A model generated the notes under the pieces. That model saw only the letters and a list, made by a program, of their open reading frames with translations. It did no database searches and was not told the DNA's origin. Of a stretch of 37,389 nucleotides of DNA, positions 8,287-16,354 are shown piece after piece. Numbering within the stretch: the stretch's first letter is position 1; each line of letters opens with the position of its first letter. The DNA is from Comamonadaceae bacterium (GTDB taxonomy: Bacteria > Pseudomonadota > Gammaproteobacteria > Burkholderiales > Burkholderiaceae_C): positions 1 to 37,389 of the forward strand of contig CANBVJ010000031.1 of assembly GCA_947372865.1 (NCBI GenBank). The letters run 5' to 3'. The position numbers and the translations under genes are program-made.

Positions 8287-10488
8287 ATGAGCAACTGGAT
8301 TTCTGTCTTGGTCCACACCCCGGCGCATGCGGCGCTCGGGCCAGTGCTGACCTACCGCTACGCCACGCCCTTGCCCGCTGGCACGCTGGTGCGTGTGCCC
8401 CTGGGCAAACGCGAGACCCTGGGCGTGGTGTGGCAAGACGCGGCGCAAGAATCCAGCGGCGAAATTGACAACGACAAGGTGCGCGAGATCGCCGGCGTGC
8501 TCGACACCGTGGCACCCCTGGGCGAAGCCTGGCAGCAACTCATGCGCTTTAGCGCCCAGTACTACCAGCGCTCGCTGGGCGAAGTGGCACTGGCGGCGCT
8601 GCCGCCGCAGTTGCGCGATCTCTCGCCCCTGCAGATGCAGCGGCGCTTGCTGCGCAGCCAGCGCGGCGCCGAAAAGGCGGCCAAAGCCACGGCCCCAGCG
8701 GCAGAAGCTCCGCAAGAAATGAGCCCTGTGCCTAATGCGGCGCCATCGCCCCCAGGGCTGGCGCTGAGCGCCGAACAAGCCACCGCCGTGGCACAAATTG
8801 CCGCCCTCGACGGGCCGTTTTTGCTTTTTGGTGCCACCGGTAGCGGCAAAACCGAGGTCTATTTGCACTGCGTGCAAACCCTGCTGGCGCAAGACCCTGA
8901 GGCGCAAGCGCTGGTGATGGTGCCAGAGATCAACCTGACGCCGCAATTGGAGGCCCAGTTTCGCGAGCGCTTTGCGCCCATGCTGGGCGCGCAGGCCGTG
9001 GTCAGCCTGCACAGCGGCATGACCAACCCGCAGCGCCTGGCGGCCTGGCTGGCAGCGCACGAGGGCAGCGCGCGCATTGTGTTGGGCACGCGCATGGCGG
9101 TGTTTGCCTCCATGCCGCAGCTCAAATTCATCGTGGTCGATGAAGAACACGACCCGAGCTACAAAAGCGGCGAAGGCGCGCGCTACTCGGCCCGCGACCT
9201 GGCGGTTTACCGCGGCCGCCTGCAAGGCGCCAAAGTGCTGTTGGGTTCGGCCACGCCTTCGCTGGAGAGCTGGCACCAAAGCCGCCCGGCTCTAGACGGC
9301 GGGCGCTACCAGCGCCTCTTGATGCCCGGGCGCATTGGCGCCAGCGCCACTGATTTGCCCTTGGTGCGCCGGGTGGACATGAACCACCAGCCGCGCAAGG
9401 CCATTTTTTCGCTGCCGCTGCTCGACGCCATTCGCGCCTGCGTGGCGCGCGGCGAACAAAGCATGGTGTTTTTGAACCGGCGCGGCTACGCCCCGGTGCT
9501 GCACTGCGCCGCCTGCGGCTGGAAAAGCGAATGCGCGCACTGCAGCGCCTTTCGGGTTTTCCACAAGGCCGACCGCACGCTGCGCTGCCACCACTGCGGC
9601 TTTACCGAGCGCGTGCCCCGCGCCTGCCCCGGCTGCGGTAATGTGGATATCGCGCCGCTGGGCCGAGGCACTGAACAAATCGAGGAGCAGCTCGAAGCGC
9701 TGCTGGCCGACATCCGCCGCCCCAATTCGGTCAGCGCCGAATTTCCTGAGGGCGAACCGGTGCGCGTGGCGCGCATTGACGCCGACACCACCCGCCTCAA
9801 AGGCAGCCTTCAAACCCAGCTCGCCGCCGTGCATGCGGGTGACGTGGACGTGCTGATCGGCACGCAGATGATTGCCAAGGGCCACGACTTTAGGCGCATC
9901 ACGCTGGTGGCGGCCATTAACCCGGACGGCGCGCTGTTTTCCAGCGACTTTCGAGCACCTGAGCGCTTATTTAGCCTGCTACTGCAAGCCGCCGGGCGTG
10001 CCGGGCGCGATGCCACGCTGGGCAAGGGCAGCGAGGTCTGGATCCAGACCTTTGTGCCCACGCACCCGCTGTACGCCGCGCTCAAGCAATACGACTACCC
10101 GGCGTTTGCCCAAAGCCAGCTCGAAGAGCGCGAACAGGCCGGCATGCCGCCGTTTAGCTTTCAGGCCCTGGTACGGGCCGAGGCGCGCAGCCAGGAAGCG
10201 GCGCAGGCGTTTTTGAATGCCGCCAGCGCCAACGCCCGCCAGGACATGGCGACCTGGGACGGCTGGGCGGAGGTGCTGGAAAACGTCACGCTGTACAGCG
10301 CGGTGCCCATGGCGATAGCGCGGGTGGCCAATGTGGAGCGCGCCCAGATGCTGGTAGAAAGCCCCTCGCGCGGCGCCTTGCAGCGGTTTTTGGCCGGCTG
10401 GCAGGGGGTGTTGCACGCCACACGCGCCCAGCCGGAATGCAAGGGGCTGATTCGCTGGGCGATTGATGTGGATCCGCTGGCGATTTGA
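8287..10488 (+). CDS. priA: Primosomal protein N' (replication restart helicase PriA)
   Basis: This 733-residue 3'-5' helicase reloads the replisome at collapsed forks. An N-terminal DNA-binding domain (about 1-110) is followed by the helicase core. Walker A is GATGSGKTE (about 182-190) and the Walker B variant is VVDEEHDPSYKSGEG. A zinc-binding insertion carries paired cysteines (HCAACGW, CAHC, CHHCGF, CPGCG). The C-terminal helicase half has IGTQMIAKGHDF and QAAGRAGR. All eight expected zinc-ligand cysteines appear present. The length is typical for the family. The ATG at 8287 is followed directly by the conserved-type SNWISVLVHTP. It follows the DnaA-box region. Confidence 0.97.
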   Translation: MSNWISVLVHTPAHAALGPVLTYRYATPLPAGTLVRVPLGKRETLGVVWQDAAQESSGEIDNDKVREIAGVLDTVAPLGEAWQQLMRFSAQYYQRSLGEVALAALPPQLRDLSPLQMQRRLLRSQRGAEKAAKATAPAAEAPQEMSPVPNAAPSPPGLALSAEQATAVAQIAALDGPFLLFGATGSGKTEVYLHCVQTLLAQDPEAQALVMVPEINLTPQLEAQFRERFAPMLGAQAVVSLHSGMTNPQRLAAWLAAHEGSARIVLGTRMAVFASMPQLKFIVVDEEHDPSYKSGEGARYSARDLAVYRGRLQGAKVLLGSATPSLESWHQSRPALDGGRYQRLLMPGRIGASATDLPLVRRVDMNHQPRKAIFSLPLLDAIRACVARGEQSMVFLNRRGYAPVLHCAACGWKSECAHCSAFRVFHKADRTLRCHHCGFTERVPRACPGCGNVDIAPLGRGTEQIEEQLEALLADIRRPNSVSAEFPEGEPVRVARIDADTTRLKGSLQTQLAAVHAGDVDVLIGTQMIAKGHDFRRITLVAAINPDGALFSSDFRAPERLFSLLLQAAGRAGRDATLGKGSEVWIQTFVPTHPLYAALKQYDYPAFAQSQLEEREQAGMPPFSFQALVRAEARSQEAAQAFLNAASANARQDMATWDGWAEVLENVTLYSAVPMAIARVANVERAQMLVESPSRGALQRFLAGWQGVLHATRAQPECKGLIRWAIDVDPLAI

Positions 10489-10533
10489 GTTGTTTTGGCT
10501 GGTTGCAGAATTGATGGCTGATTGGTTTGTTTA

Positions 10534-10554
10534 CCCCGCCTATCCCCGGCGGGG
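10534..10554. terminator. Hairpin between convergent priA and LysR gene
   Basis: A perfect 7-base stem, CCCCGCC (10534-10540) and GGCGGGG (10548-10554), has a 7-base loop and sits in the 169-base gap between the two convergent genes. Neither side has a T-run, so it is at best a weak or factor-assisted terminator. Confidence 0.3.
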
Positions 10555-10657
10555 AGGAAAGGGGGAGAGAGCGAGGAAAAAAGCTGAAATCCAACCCGAC
10601 CTCAAAAATCAGAGCCTCAACCAGGACCCAGCACGGTGCCCCGCACCAACCGCAGGG

Positions 10658-11545
10658 CTAAGCCAGCACCTGCTTGAGCCACTCGGCAAAAGCCGCACAT
10701 TCCCACCGATCCATCATGCCGGTGCGCCAGCACAGGTAGTGGGCGTGCGGGCTGGGCACGTTGCCGACAAAGGTGTCACTGCTGCCCAGGCGCACCAAAG
10801 AGCCGTTTTCAAGCCAAGGCGCGCCCAGCTTCAGGCGCACCAGCGCAATGCCCATGCCCGCGGCCGCGCCGTCGCACATCAAGCCGATGTCGTTGAACTG
10901 CGAGCCGTCCACCGGTTCGGGCCAGTCCATCCGGTGGGCGGCAAACCAGGTGCGCCAGGGCTCCAGCGGGCTGCGCAGCAGGGGCATGTTCAGCAGGTCT
11001 TGCGGCTCCACAAACGGCCCGTGCTCGCGCACAAAGGCAGGCGAGGCCAGGGGGGTAACCACGTCTTTGGTCAGACAGACGTGCTCCAGATCGGCGTAAC
11101 GCCCGGCGCCAAAGCGCACGGTCAGGTCGGCGTCCTCGGCCACCACATCCAACAGCGGAATCGACACCTGCATGGTCACGTCGATTTCGGGGTAGGCCTC
11201 GGTAAATTCGCGCAGGCGCGGAATGACGATGGAGCGGGCAAACGTGGGCGTGACCGCCAAACGCAGCTTGCGCTTGCCAGGTGCCGCGCTGGCGCTGGGG
11301 AACTTTTGCAATATCGCCAGGCCTTCGCGCACATGGGCCAAGTATTCGCTGCCCTCGGTGGTGAGCGAGAAGTCGGCGCGTCCAAACAGCTTGGTGCCGA
11401 TGATCTGCTCCAACTGCCGCACCCGGTGGCTTACGGCGCTGGGGGTGACGCACAGTTCTTCAGACGCCTGGGTGACGCTGCGCAGGCGCGCCAGGGCCTC
11501 AAAAGTCAACAGGCACTGGATGGGGGGGATGCGGGCGGTACTCAT
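10658..11545 (-). CDS. LysR-family transcriptional regulator (GcvA-like)
   Basis: This 295-residue regulator has an N-terminal winged helix-turn-helix (about residues 8-66: FEALARLRSVTQASEELCVT, PSAVSHRVRQLE, then the LFGR wing). The periplasmic-binding-like effector domain starts near 92 (KLRLAVTPTFA). The PPIQCLLTFEALAR opening and AVSHRVRQLE resemble the GcvA/AmpR-like subgroup. The effector is unknown. The gene is divergent from psd with 97 bases between the starts, so it may act there, though LysR proteins near housekeeping genes often control other targets. Confidence 0.88.
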   Translation of the reverse strand: MSTARIPPIQCLLTFEALARLRSVTQASEELCVTPSAVSHRVRQLEQIIGTKLFGRADFSLTTEGSEYLAHVREGLAILQKFPSASAAPGKRKLRLAVTPTFARSIVIPRLREFTEAYPEIDVTMQVSIPLLDVVAEDADLTVRFGAGRYADLEHVCLTKDVVTPLASPAFVREHGPFVEPQDLLNMPLLRSPLEPWRTWFAAHRMDWPEPVDGSQFNDIGLMCDGAAAGMGIALVRLKLGAPWLENGSLVRLGSSDTFVGNVPSPHAHYLCWRTGMMDRWECAAFAEWLKQVLA

Positions 11546-11642
11546 AGGGCGCCACTATAGGTCACTCTTTATAATTTCAGCAGCTTCCGACCCACCGGCT
11601 CTTCTGGTGCGGTGGGACCCGATTTTCCCCACCGGAGCCGCT

Positions 11643-12494
11643 GTGTCTGATCGTTTATCGGTATTGCCCCAATACCTGCTGCCCAAGAAGGCGCTCACCA
11701 CCTTCGCCGGCTGGGTCGCCAGCCGCCGCTGGGGCAGCCTGACCACCCGGCTGATTGCCTGGTTTGTGCAGCGCTACCAGGTCAATATGCTTGAGGCCGC
11801 AGAGCCGGACCTGACCAGCTACGCCTGCTTTAACGACTTCTTTACCCGCGCACTGCGTCCAGACGCTCGCCCACTGGCGCCCAGCACCTGGGTGTGCCCG
11901 GTGGACGGCGCCATCAGCCAGTTTGGCACGATTGCGCACGACCAAATTTTTCAAGCCAAGGGCCACGCTTACAGCAGCACCGCGCTGGTGGGTGGCGATG
12001 CGGCGCTGGCAGCGCAGTTTGACGATGGCGCCTTTGCCACGATTTACCTCAGCCCACGCGACTACCACCGCATCCACATGCCTTGCGACGGGCGCTTGCG
12101 CCGCATGATTTACGTGCCGGGCGATCTGTTCTCGGTCAACCCGACCACGGCGCGCGGCGTGCCCGGGCTGTTTGCGCGCAACGAGCGCGTGGTGTGCGTG
12201 TTTGACACCGACCACGGCCCGCTGGTGTTGACCTTGGTGGGCGCCACCATCGTGGGCAGCATGGCCACGGTGTGGCACGGGGTGGTCAACCCGCCGCGCC
12301 TGCCGCAAGTGACCGAGTGGCATTACGACGAAGGGGCTGTGACCCTGCGCCAGGGCGATGAGATGGGGCGCTTTTTGCTGGGATCGACCGTGGTGCTGCT
12401 GTGGCCGCGCGCCACGCTGGGCTGGAATCCGGCCTGGCAGCCCGGCGCGCCGGTGCGCCTGGGCCAGGCGATGGGGCAGCGCGCCAGCGCTTAG
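11643..12494 (+). CDS. psd: Phosphatidylserine decarboxylase proenzyme
   Basis: This enzyme makes phosphatidylethanolamine from phosphatidylserine at the inner membrane. At 283 residues it has the typical bacterial length. The self-cleavage site LGST is present, with Gly247-Ser248; the Ser becomes the pyruvoyl group of the small chain. The catalytic Asp lies in CPVDGAISQFG and the His in SPRDYHRIHMP. The frame is open far upstream, but the family start is VSDRLSVLPQYLLPKK, beginning at GTG 11643 with GGAG about 7 bases upstream. The 3' end overlaps the convergent xdhC-like gene by 4 bases, each stop codon lying within the other gene. Confidence 0.95.
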   Translation: MSDRLSVLPQYLLPKKALTTFAGWVASRRWGSLTTRLIAWFVQRYQVNMLEAAEPDLTSYACFNDFFTRALRPDARPLAPSTWVCPVDGAISQFGTIAHDQIFQAKGHAYSSTALVGGDAALAAQFDDGAFATIYLSPRDYHRIHMPCDGRLRRMIYVPGDLFSVNPTTARGVPGLFARNERVVCVFDTDHGPLVLTLVGATIVGSMATVWHGVVNPPRLPQVTEWHYDEGAVTLRQGDEMGRFLLGSTVVLLWPRATLGWNPAWQPGAPVRLGQAMGQRASA

Positions 12495-13531
12495 ACCGCA
12501 GGCGGGCCCGGCACCGCGCAGGACGAGTCGGCAAAGCCGGCCGCCACTCCGGCGTTTTTGACCTGCACGATCTCCGCCAATATGGACACCGCAATCTCTG
12601 CCGGGGTTTTGGCGCCCAGGCGCAAGCCCACGGGGCCGTGCAGGCGGTCGAGTTCGGTCTCGGTCATGTCAAAGTGTTCGGCTAAGCGCTGCTTGCGCGC
12701 TGCCTGCGTGCGGCCCGAGCCCAGTGCGCCCACATAAAACGCGTCGGATTTGAGCGCCTCTAAAAGCGCCATGTCATCGAGCTTGGGGTCATGCGTGAGC
12801 GCCACGATGGCGGTGTGCGGGTCGGGCAGCATCTCGCGCACCACGTCGTCGGGCATGCCCATCAGGCGCTGCACTACGCTCAGGTCCAGGGTGACGGCGT
12901 AGTCTTCGCGCGGGTCGCACACCAGCACTTCAAAGTCCAGCATGCCGGCCATCTGCGCCACCGCTTGCGAGAGCTGGCCCGCGCCAATCAAAAGCAGGCG
13001 CCACTTCGGGCCGAACACGGTGGTCAGGGTGTGGCCGTCGTAGGCGATGTCTTGGCCGCGCTGTGCGCCACCCAGCGTCACCGCGCCGGTGGCCATGCTC
13101 AGGCTGCGTGACACCAGTTGGTGCGCGGCGGTGCGCGCCAGCAGCTCGGTGATCCACTGTGCGTCGTGCAGGGGCTCGTGCACCAGTCGCAAGGTGCCGC
13201 CGCAGGGCAGGCCAAAGCGGGCGGCTTCTTCTTTGCTCACGCCATAGACGATTTCGCTTGGCAAGTTGCCCGGCTGGGCGGGTGCTGCTGTGGTGGCCGA
13301 GTGCGCCACCAGATTGGTAAACGCCGCCTTGGTGCGGGCAATGAGGTCGTCTTCCACACAGCCACCCGAGACCGAGCCGCTGACCAGACCGTCGTCGCGC
13401 ACAGCCAAGAGTGCGCCAGGCGGGCGCGGCGCGCTGCCCCAGGTTTGCACCACGGTGACCAGGGTGACGGCGTGACCGGCCGAGCGCCAGGCCAGCGCGT
13501 CTGACAAGACCCGAATATCCAAACTGTCCAT
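12491..13531 (-). CDS. XdhC/CoxF-family molybdoenzyme maturation protein
   Basis: This 346-residue protein is of the XdhC/CoxI/CoxF family, which helps insert sulfurated molybdenum cofactor into xanthine-dehydrogenase-type enzymes. The N-terminal XdhC domain shows GSAPRPPGALLAVRDDG and SGSVSGGCVEDDL. A Rossmann domain follows (LLLIGAGQLSQAVAQMAG, about 190-210), with FYVGALGSGRTQAAR and LGAKTPAEIAVSI near the end. The start is the ATG at 13531, which shares one base with the stop of the upstream membrane-protein gene (TAATG), so the two are probably translated together. Location beside coxMSL makes CO dehydrogenase its likely client. I do not assign coxF firmly because coxI is similar. Confidence 0.88.
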   Translation of the reverse strand: MDSLDIRVLSDALAWRSAGHAVTLVTVVQTWGSAPRPPGALLAVRDDGLVSGSVSGGCVEDDLIARTKAAFTNLVAHSATTAAPAQPGNLPSEIVYGVSKEEAARFGLPCGGTLRLVHEPLHDAQWITELLARTAAHQLVSRSLSMATGAVTLGGAQRGQDIAYDGHTLTTVFGPKWRLLLIGAGQLSQAVAQMAGMLDFEVLVCDPREDYAVTLDLSVVQRLMGMPDDVVREMLPDPHTAIVALTHDPKLDDMALLEALKSDAFYVGALGSGRTQAARKQRLAEHFDMTETELDRLHGPVGLRLGAKTPAEIAVSILAEIVQVKNAGVAAGFADSSCAVPGPPAV

Positions 13532-14226
13532 TAAGCGTCCTTGGCAGGGTGGCGATTGCGCAGCGCGAAAAATGCGCGGTACAGGGCGACACTGGCGACC
13601 ATGCCCCAGGTCATGCCCACAAACATGCCGCCCAGCATACCCGGCAAACTCGATGCCCCACTGGCCACCTGCCAACGCACCAGCCACAGGGCGCCAGCCG
13701 TCATGCCCAACAGCATCCAGGCCGAACACAGCAGGTTTTGCGTCAGCAGCGAACACAGATAGCGCCCGCAATGCTGGCGCAGCAAGCGCAGGCTGGGGAT
13801 GGCCAGCAAGCCGCCGGTCAGCATGCCCGCGTGCATGGCGGGCAAGAAGGCCATGTGCAACTCCAGGCTGTCAAGAAACTCCATGCGCGCCGACTGGCTG
13901 CACAAACTCTCCAGCCGCGCCGGACCGCCCAGCAGCAAATCCACCCCCAGGCCCAGCAGCATGCCGCCAAATCCCAGCGACAACATGATGTAAGGCGGCG
14001 ACAAACCCGCGCGCTGCGGCCGCACCCAAGAGAGCGCTGCGCAGCCAAGCGCCACCAGCAGCAGCGATAAAGCGATCACCGCACCATAAGACGTGACGGT
14101 GGCATTGCCCCGTGAGCCAAGGCCCCAGAGCGTGACAGCCACGGCGAGCAATAAAAGAGACGGCGTAATGGCTGCCGAACCCACGCTGCGGGCCAGCCAG
14201 TGCGGGGCGGTGGATGGAGTCGTCAT
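13531..14226 (-). CDS. Unrecognised six-helix membrane protein, His/Met-rich
   Basis: I do not recognise this 231-residue protein. It has about six predicted membrane helices: near ITPSLLLLAVAVTLWGLG, AVIALSLLLVALGCAALSWV, MLSLGFGGMLLGLGVDLLL, the His-bearing helix MEFLDSLELHMAFLPAMHAG, NLLCSAWMLLGMTAGALWLV, and MLGGMFVGMTWGMVASVAL. Helices 4 and 6 are rich in His and Met, which could bind copper or another metal. The ATG at 14226 is preferred to an upstream TTG at 14253. It is translationally coupled to the XdhC-like gene and divergent from rcoM, so a role in CO dehydrogenase maturation, metal supply or membrane attachment is plausible but inferred. Confidence 0.7.
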   Translation of the reverse strand: MTTPSTAPHWLARSVGSAAITPSLLLLAVAVTLWGLGSRGNATVTSYGAVIALSLLLVALGCAALSWVRPQRAGLSPPYIMLSLGFGGMLLGLGVDLLLGGPARLESLCSQSARMEFLDSLELHMAFLPAMHAGMLTGGLLAIPSLRLLRQHCGRYLCSLLTQNLLCSAWMLLGMTAGALWLVRWQVASGASSLPGMLGGMFVGMTWGMVASVALYRAFFALRNRHPAKDA

Positions 14227-14412
14227 GGGCTTGATGGAGGCGGGTGCTTGCAATGCATCATTTGCGCAAAGCTAGGGTAAACACGGTGGCCGAGCCGCCG
14301 CGACTCTGCAAAAGTCCTGACTTCAATATTTTCGATAAATACATAAATCGCGTTTTTCAAAGCAAATGTTTTGGTTAAACGCACTGTAACCAGCGCGGCC
14401 CTTCCTTGTATT

Positions 14413-14446
14413 CGCGGTTGAACGAACCGCGCAAAGTTTGCACGAA
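14413..14446 (-). promoter_or_regulatory. Putative RcoM-type operator in the rcoM/membrane-protein divergent region
   Basis: On the minus strand TTCGTGCAA (14446-14438) is followed exactly 20 bases later by TTCGTTCAA (14426-14418), with a TTTGCG between them. The same arrangement occurs before coxM. An inverted repeat, CGCGGTT (14413-14419), 5 bases, AACCGCG (14425-14431), overlaps the second element. The site is about 195 bases before the membrane-protein start and about 66 bases before rcoM, so it could serve either gene. Confidence 0.5.
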
Positions 14447-14511
14447 TCTCCGTATGGCGGCATGAGACAGCGCACTTGTCGGGCCGCCAACACTTACTAC
14501 GATCCTGAGCC

Positions 14512-15321
14512 ATGACCAAAGTCTGCCCTTTCCCGTCTTCTGAGTCCACCAGCGCCACCGGCCCCAATTCCTGGTTGTATTTACTGGAGCGCTTTGACGT
14601 TGGAGTAGTCCATTTGGACCAAGCACTCCATGTGGTGGGCATGAACGACTACGCCCGGCGCAGCCTGCCGGTGGGCGACAAGCTGCCGTTTGGCAAGATC
14701 GTCACCGACTTCCACCCCGAGGCAGCCAAAGCCAAGGTCAAATTTTTACTCGGCCAGGCCGAATGCCCGGTCAACAATGCGCCGCCCATGGCCATGATGA
14801 TCAACATTCCCGAGCGGGTGCTCTTGATCAAGGTCTCCAAGATCGGCGATATGCAGGGCGCCACCACCGGCTACACGCTGGTGTTTTACGACATCACCGA
14901 AGTAGTGAGCAAGGAAGGCAGCGCCGATTCCAAGCGCAAGATTGCGGATGCTGGCGAAAAGCGCCAGTTGCGCAAGATTCCCACCATCAAACAAAACCGC
15001 GTCATGCTGGTGGACGTACCCAGCGTCTCCTTTATCCGCTCCGAGGGCCACTACACCTGGGTGCATACGGCGCAGGGCGGCCAGTTTTGCAACATCACCA
15101 TTGGCGACCTGGAAAGCCGGCTCGACCCCCATCTGTTTTTGCGCGTGCACCGCAGCTACATCGTCAACCTGGCGCAGGTCGATGAAATCGTGCGCGACGA
15201 CGGCCGCATGTCGCTGCGCATGATGGGCTCTACGCCGGTGGAAATTCCGGTGTCCCGCGCCAGCATGGCCAAGCTGCTGGACCAACTTGGCCTGACCGAC
15301 GCGGTACCGGTCAAAAACTAG
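14512..15321 (+). CDS. rcoM: RcoM-like CO-responsive regulator (heme-PAS plus LytTR domain)
   Basis: This 269-residue protein has an N-terminal PAS domain (about 20-135) and a C-terminal LytTR DNA-binding domain (about 153-262, with FIRSEGHYTWVHT and LFLRVHRSYIVNL). This is the architecture of RcoM, the single-component CO sensor of Burkholderia xenovorans. There the heme is bound by His74, with Cys94 (ferric) or Met104 (ferrous). Here His68, Cys85 and Met95 lie in matching contexts; the Cys-Met spacing of 10 is kept and the His-Cys spacing is 3 shorter. Position directly before coxM fits a regulator of aerobic CO oxidation. The ATG at 14512 has a weak Shine-Dalgarno sequence. Other PAS-LytTR proteins exist, but context favours RcoM. 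Confidence 0.88.
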   Translation: MTKVCPFPSSESTSATGPNSWLYLLERFDVGVVHLDQALHVVGMNDYARRSLPVGDKLPFGKIVTDFHPEAAKAKVKFLLGQAECPVNNAPPMAMMINIPERVLLIKVSKIGDMQGATTGYTLVFYDITEVVSKEGSADSKRKIADAGEKRQLRKIPTIKQNRVMLVDVPSVSFIRSEGHYTWVHTAQGGQFCNITIGDLESRLDPHLFLRVHRSYIVNLAQVDEIVRDDGRMSLRMMGSTPVEIPVSRASMAKLLDQLGLTDAVPVKN

Positions 15322-15334
15322 GGGGTCGCCTTTT

Positions 15335-15388
15335 TTCGTGCAACGGCGTTGCCGTTCGTGCGAAATAAGAAACGGTTGATTTTATACA
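15335..15388 (+). promoter_or_regulatory. Putative CO-inducible coxM promoter with direct repeats
   Basis: TTCGTGCAA (15335) and TTCGTGCGA (15355) are exactly 20 bases apart, with TTGCCG at 15349 between them. All three fit the TTnnnG repeat that I recall for RcoM. A possible -10 element, TATACA, lies at 15383-15388. The position where a -35 would fall (about 15360-15366) abuts the last repeat and looks poor, as expected for an activator-dependent promoter. The leader to coxM would be about 70 bases. Confidence 0.5.
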
Positions 15389-15465
15389 TTGCCCAAGCCG
15401 CAGGGCGCTCGATAGAGTCGCGACTGGCGTTTTTTGAACGTCTTCCAATAAGTAAAGGAGATACC

Positions 15466-16329
15466 GTGATCCCACCGGCATTTGATTACCACGCCCCCCA
15501 CACCGTGGCCGAAGCTATCGCCCTGCTGTCTTCGCTGGGCGACGACGCCAAGCTGCTCGCAGGCGGCCACAGCCTGCTGCCCATGATGAAACTGCGCTTT
15601 GCCCAACCCGGCGCGCTGATCGACATCAACCGCATCCCCGAGCTGCGCGGCATCAGCGAACAAGGCGGTGTGATCCGCATTGGCGCCATGACCTCGGAAA
15701 ACGAACTCATCGCCTCGCCCCTGTTGCAAACCAAGCTGCCCCTGCTGGTGGAAGCCGCGCTCTTGATCGCCGACCCCCAGGTGCGCAACCGCGGCACCAT
15801 TGGCGGCGACATTGCCCACGGCGACCCCGGCAATGACCACCCGGCAATTTCGATGGCGCTGGACGCCACCTTTGTGCTGCAGGGCCCCCAGGGCGAGCGC
15901 CAGGTCAAGGCAGTGGACTTTTTCCACGGCACCTACATGACGGCGCTGGCCGAGGACGAAATCCTGACCGCCATCCTGATCGCGCCCTTTGCCGCAGGCA
16001 CCGGCTCTGCTTACCAAAAGCTCAAACGCAAAACCGGCGACTGGGCCACGGCGGGTGCCGCTGTCGTGTTGCGCATGACAGGCGGCGTGGTCAGCCACGC
16101 CAGCATTGGCCTGACCAATGTGGCGTCCACCGCGCTGCGCGCCAGCGACGCCGAAGCTGCGCTGATCGGCAAACCACTGACCGACGCCAGCATTGACGCC
16201 GCCGTCCACGCGGTGCGCGCTGTTTGCGACCCCGCAGAAGACCTGCGCGGCGACGTGGAATACAAAACCGCCATGGCCGGGGAAATGACCCGCCGCGCCA
16301 TCCGCGCCGCTGCCGCCCGCTGCGCCTGA
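15466..16329 (+). CDS. coxM: Aerobic CO dehydrogenase, medium (FAD) subunit
   Basis: CoxM is the FAD-binding subunit of the cytoplasmic Mo-Cu CO dehydrogenase and passes electrons from the Fe-S subunit towards the quinone pool. The FAD motifs AGGHS (residues 32-36) and TIGGD (about 111-115) fall at the positions known for Oligotropha Cox[18 protein letters not shown] and [12 protein letters not shown] are further family blocks. The frame is open from 15349, but the start is the GTG at 15466 ([10 protein letters not shown]), with a perfect AAAGGAG at 15454-15460. An upstream start would run through the promoter. The protein is 287 residues, the normal size. It is the first gene of the cox operon. 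Confidence 0.96.
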   Translation: MIPPAFDYHAPHTVAEAIALLSSLGDDAKLLAGGHSLLPMMKLRFAQPGALIDINRIPELRGISEQGGVIRIGAMTSENELIASPLLQTKLPLLVEAALLIADPQVRNRGTIGGDIAHGDPGNDHPAISMALDATFVLQGPQGERQVKAVDFFHGTYMTALAEDEILTAILIAPFAAGTGSAYQKLKRKTGDWATAGAAVVLRMTGGVVSHASIGLTNVASTALRASDAEAALIGKPLTDASIDAAVHAVRAVCDPAEDLRGDVEYKTAMAGEMTRRAIRAAAARCA

Positions 16330-16354
16330 AGCCCCCACCCCGGAAGACACCACC

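Noticed and set aside
8042..8290. Short frame (82 codons, plus) before priA
   Set aside because: It runs through the DnaA-box repeat and overlaps the priA start; the sequence constraint there is on DNA blocks, not on codons.
15425..15440. Sigma54-type promoter before coxM
   Set aside because: TGGC and TTGA elements occur, but their spacing does not fit the -24/-12 consensus.
15349..15465. N-terminal extension of coxM from an upstream ATG at 15349
   Set aside because: The extension spans the putative promoter and operator, while the GTG at 15466 has a perfect Shine-Dalgarno sequence and matches the known CoxM N-terminus.
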